Shown here piece by piece: positions 61,103 through 62,232 of a DNA stretch of 62,232 bases; position 1 is the stretch's first letter, and each line of letters opens with the position of its first letter. Both the position numbers and the translations under genes were made by a program. Below the pieces are notes generated by a model. The model saw only the letters and a list, made by a program, of their open reading frames with translations, was not told the DNA's origin and ran no database searches. The stretch is from CAYWMP01 sp964459445 (lineage in GTDB: Bacteria; Desulfobacterota; DSM-4660; Desulfatiglandales; HGW-15), in assembly GCA_964459445.1 (NCBI GenBank), contig CAYWMP010000010.1, forward strand, positions 1-62,232. Direction: 5' to 3'.

Positions 61103-61579
61103 TCATTTCGGGGTCAGGATTTTTAGATCCTTGAAATAACTTCGGTAAAAGCCTCGATCTCTGGTAATGAGCCTGTCTGCTTGTGTCTTTGCATGGGCGC
61201 CAATCAAAAAATCGCTCAAAATATGTTGGCGATATGGAATAGGTTTATTACAGGCGTTACAGGTTGGTTTATGCTTCTTTCCGCAAGCAGGGCAGATGAT
61301 ACTATCTCTTTTCCGTTCAAAATATTCCTTCCAAGCGCGGCTGGCTTCAAAAAGCGCTTTTTCATTTGATGGAAGAAAGATGATACCGGTATCTCTTAAA
61401 AAATTGTTGAGATCTTTAAAGGATAAGAACTGAGAGGCTAATTCGGAAAATACTACCTCTGAAATAACGAGTTCCTCTTTTGGCTCTGTGCTTGCTAAAC
61501 ACCGCAATGAAGATTCGACGTGACCCGCATTTGGAATCAGGATATCCAGCAATATATTGGTGTCGACAGCAGAAAACAC
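61103..61579 (-). CDS. vapC: PIN-domain toxin with inserted zinc ribbon
   Basis: 158 aa. PIN fold with D in FSAVDTNILLDILI, E in VVFSELASQFL, and late D residues in ILSDFLIGAHA and LITRDRGFY. Between them sits a Cys-rich insert (CPACGKKHKPTCNACNKP) that looks like a zinc ribbon, unusual for VapC. The start is GTG 61579, sharing its G with the TAG of the antitoxin; GGAG lies about seven bases upstream. Confidence 0.85.
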   Translation of the reverse strand: MFSAVDTNILLDILIPNAGHVESSLRCLASTEPKEELVISEVVFSELASQFLSFKDLNNFLRDTGIIFLPSNEKALFEASRAWKEYFERKRDSIICPACGKKHKPTCNACNKPIPYRQHILSDFLIGAHAKTQADRLITRDRGFYRSYFKDLKILTPK

Positions 61580-61806
61580 TAGGCATCTCCGCGCAGATCG
61601 TCAATGATATCTTCCGGCTTTTTCCCTTTTAGGTGGGATAGGAACCCAACGTATTTCTTGAAATTCCTGACGGAACCAGCTCTTTTGTTCAGTACAACCT
61701 TACCCTTGTCCACTTCGAAAACGATTTCGTCACCGGTTTCTATTTTCAACATGGATCTTATCTCAAGAGGAATGGTTATCTGGCCTTTTTGGGTTACCCG
61801 TGGCAT
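61579..61806 (-). CDS. vapB: AbrB-type antitoxin
   Basis: 75 aa. N-terminal SpoVT/AbrB fold: RVTQKGQITIPLEIRSML, KIETGDEIVFEVDKGKVVL, with a C-terminal acidic tail (GKKPEDIIDDLRGDA) for the toxin. GGAAAT before ATG 61806. Its stop overlaps the toxin start by one base, so translation is coupled. Confidence 0.9.
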   Translation of the reverse strand: MPRVTQKGQITIPLEIRSMLKIETGDEIVFEVDKGKVVLNKRAGSVRNFKKYVGFLSHLKGKKPEDIIDDLRGDA

Positions 61807-62232
61807 AATTCATTTCCTTTCTACAGGTCTTACTTTCAGTATTACTTCCCATTGCCTTGATTGTCAACGAAAAACCACTTAATCCTAGCCAAATATATTT
61901 GAAATTTCCTTCAACTTTGAATCAACGCTTATCATTGTTTCGAAGCCTCAGCTAATGCAAGTATTCAGGGGTTCAGCGTTCAGGAAAGAGAAATTGGTTC
62001 CTTACCTCTGCTCCTTCCTCGTATCTGACTACGTAGCGCCGGAGTCAGTTTTTTGATCAAACTGGCCGCTTCGGCGGCAAGAGGCGGCGCTGAACACTGA
62101 ACACGCGGAACACCTTAGTTTGTCAACGCTCGTCAGATTTGTTTGACTCAATTAGTCAAAGAATCGCGGTGTAAGGAGCTAAATCGTTATTAATCCACCG
62201 GTTCTACCGGTGAGAATTGAAAAGGTTCTACC
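61807..62232. other. right-end intergenic region
   Basis: Holds the vapB promoter side, the inverted partner of the 53-bp repeat (61884-61936), and a small hairpin CTGACT (62025-62030)/AGTCAG (62043-62048) followed by six T. No gene recognised up to the window end. Confidence 0.4.
61884..61936. repeat. 53-bp repeat, inverted partner of 2-54
   Basis: Its reverse complement differs from 2-54 at five positions. It lies 78 bases or more upstream of the vapB start. Confidence 0.75.

Overview
The window reads as a chromosomal piece of an anaerobic Desulfobacterota-type bacterium (inference). The clues are a two-domain class I fumarase next to malate dehydrogenase and a biotin-free transcarboxylase-type subunit, a DUF3786 protein, a yebC-ruvC-ruvA-ruvB cluster, and genes for a glycerate-based compatible solute that point to a saline habitat. 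No rRNA or tRNA gene was recognised.

Left block (1-12.5 kb): a nucleoside uptake and breakdown cluster, all on +. It holds a BMP-family ABC transporter (binding protein, double ATPase, two permeases), a fucose-isomerase-like protein, a secreted P4-type phosphatase, phosphopentomutase, purine nucleoside phosphorylase and pyrimidine nucleoside phosphorylase. Uridine phosphorylase (27.8 kb), and deoxyribose-phosphate aldolase with a nucleoside deoxyribosyltransferase (33.8-35.1 kb), belong to the same pathway but are now separated from it.

Accessory block (12.9-27.7 kb): an insertion region splitting the nucleoside genes. It starts with an IS91-type transposase, followed by what I read as an integron cassette array without an integrase in view. 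Seven-base core sites at the starts of cassettes are exactly complementary to core sites near their ends in three gene cassettes, and imperfectly so in a fourth. Cassette cargo: a two-gene module (beta-CASP RNase J-like protein plus PD-(D/E)XK-like protein), a membrane protein, MazEF, HigBA with a nonsense mutation in the toxin, a divergent HhH-GPD glycosylase-like protein and HicAB. Between 19.0 and 24.9 kb lie a truncated duplicate of the udp 5' end, a radical SAM/SPASM enzyme with a possible (frameshifted) peptide precursor, TrpD and an adenylate cyclase. A 209-bp direct repeat of the udp 5' region brackets 19.0-27.9 kb.

Middle (28.5-44.8 kb): thiolase, several gene remnants (arylamine N-acetyltransferase C-terminus, carboxyltransferase C-terminus, IS200-type transposase), TrpB2, deoC-ndt, a FapA-type polymer protein, an MFS carrier, a caspase-fold protein whose catalytic Cys is Ser, WbqC, DUF3786 and a divergent polysaccharide deacetylase.

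Right block (45-62.2 kb): cold-shock protein, ribosomal protein S1, a three-gene glucosyl/mannosylglycerate-type osmolyte operon, ruvB-ruvA-ruvC-yebC, rlmE, the carboxyltransferase-mdh-fumarase run, then three toxin-antitoxin modules. Six toxin-antitoxin pairs occur in all. A 53-bp repeat occurs in inverted orientation at the two ends of the window.
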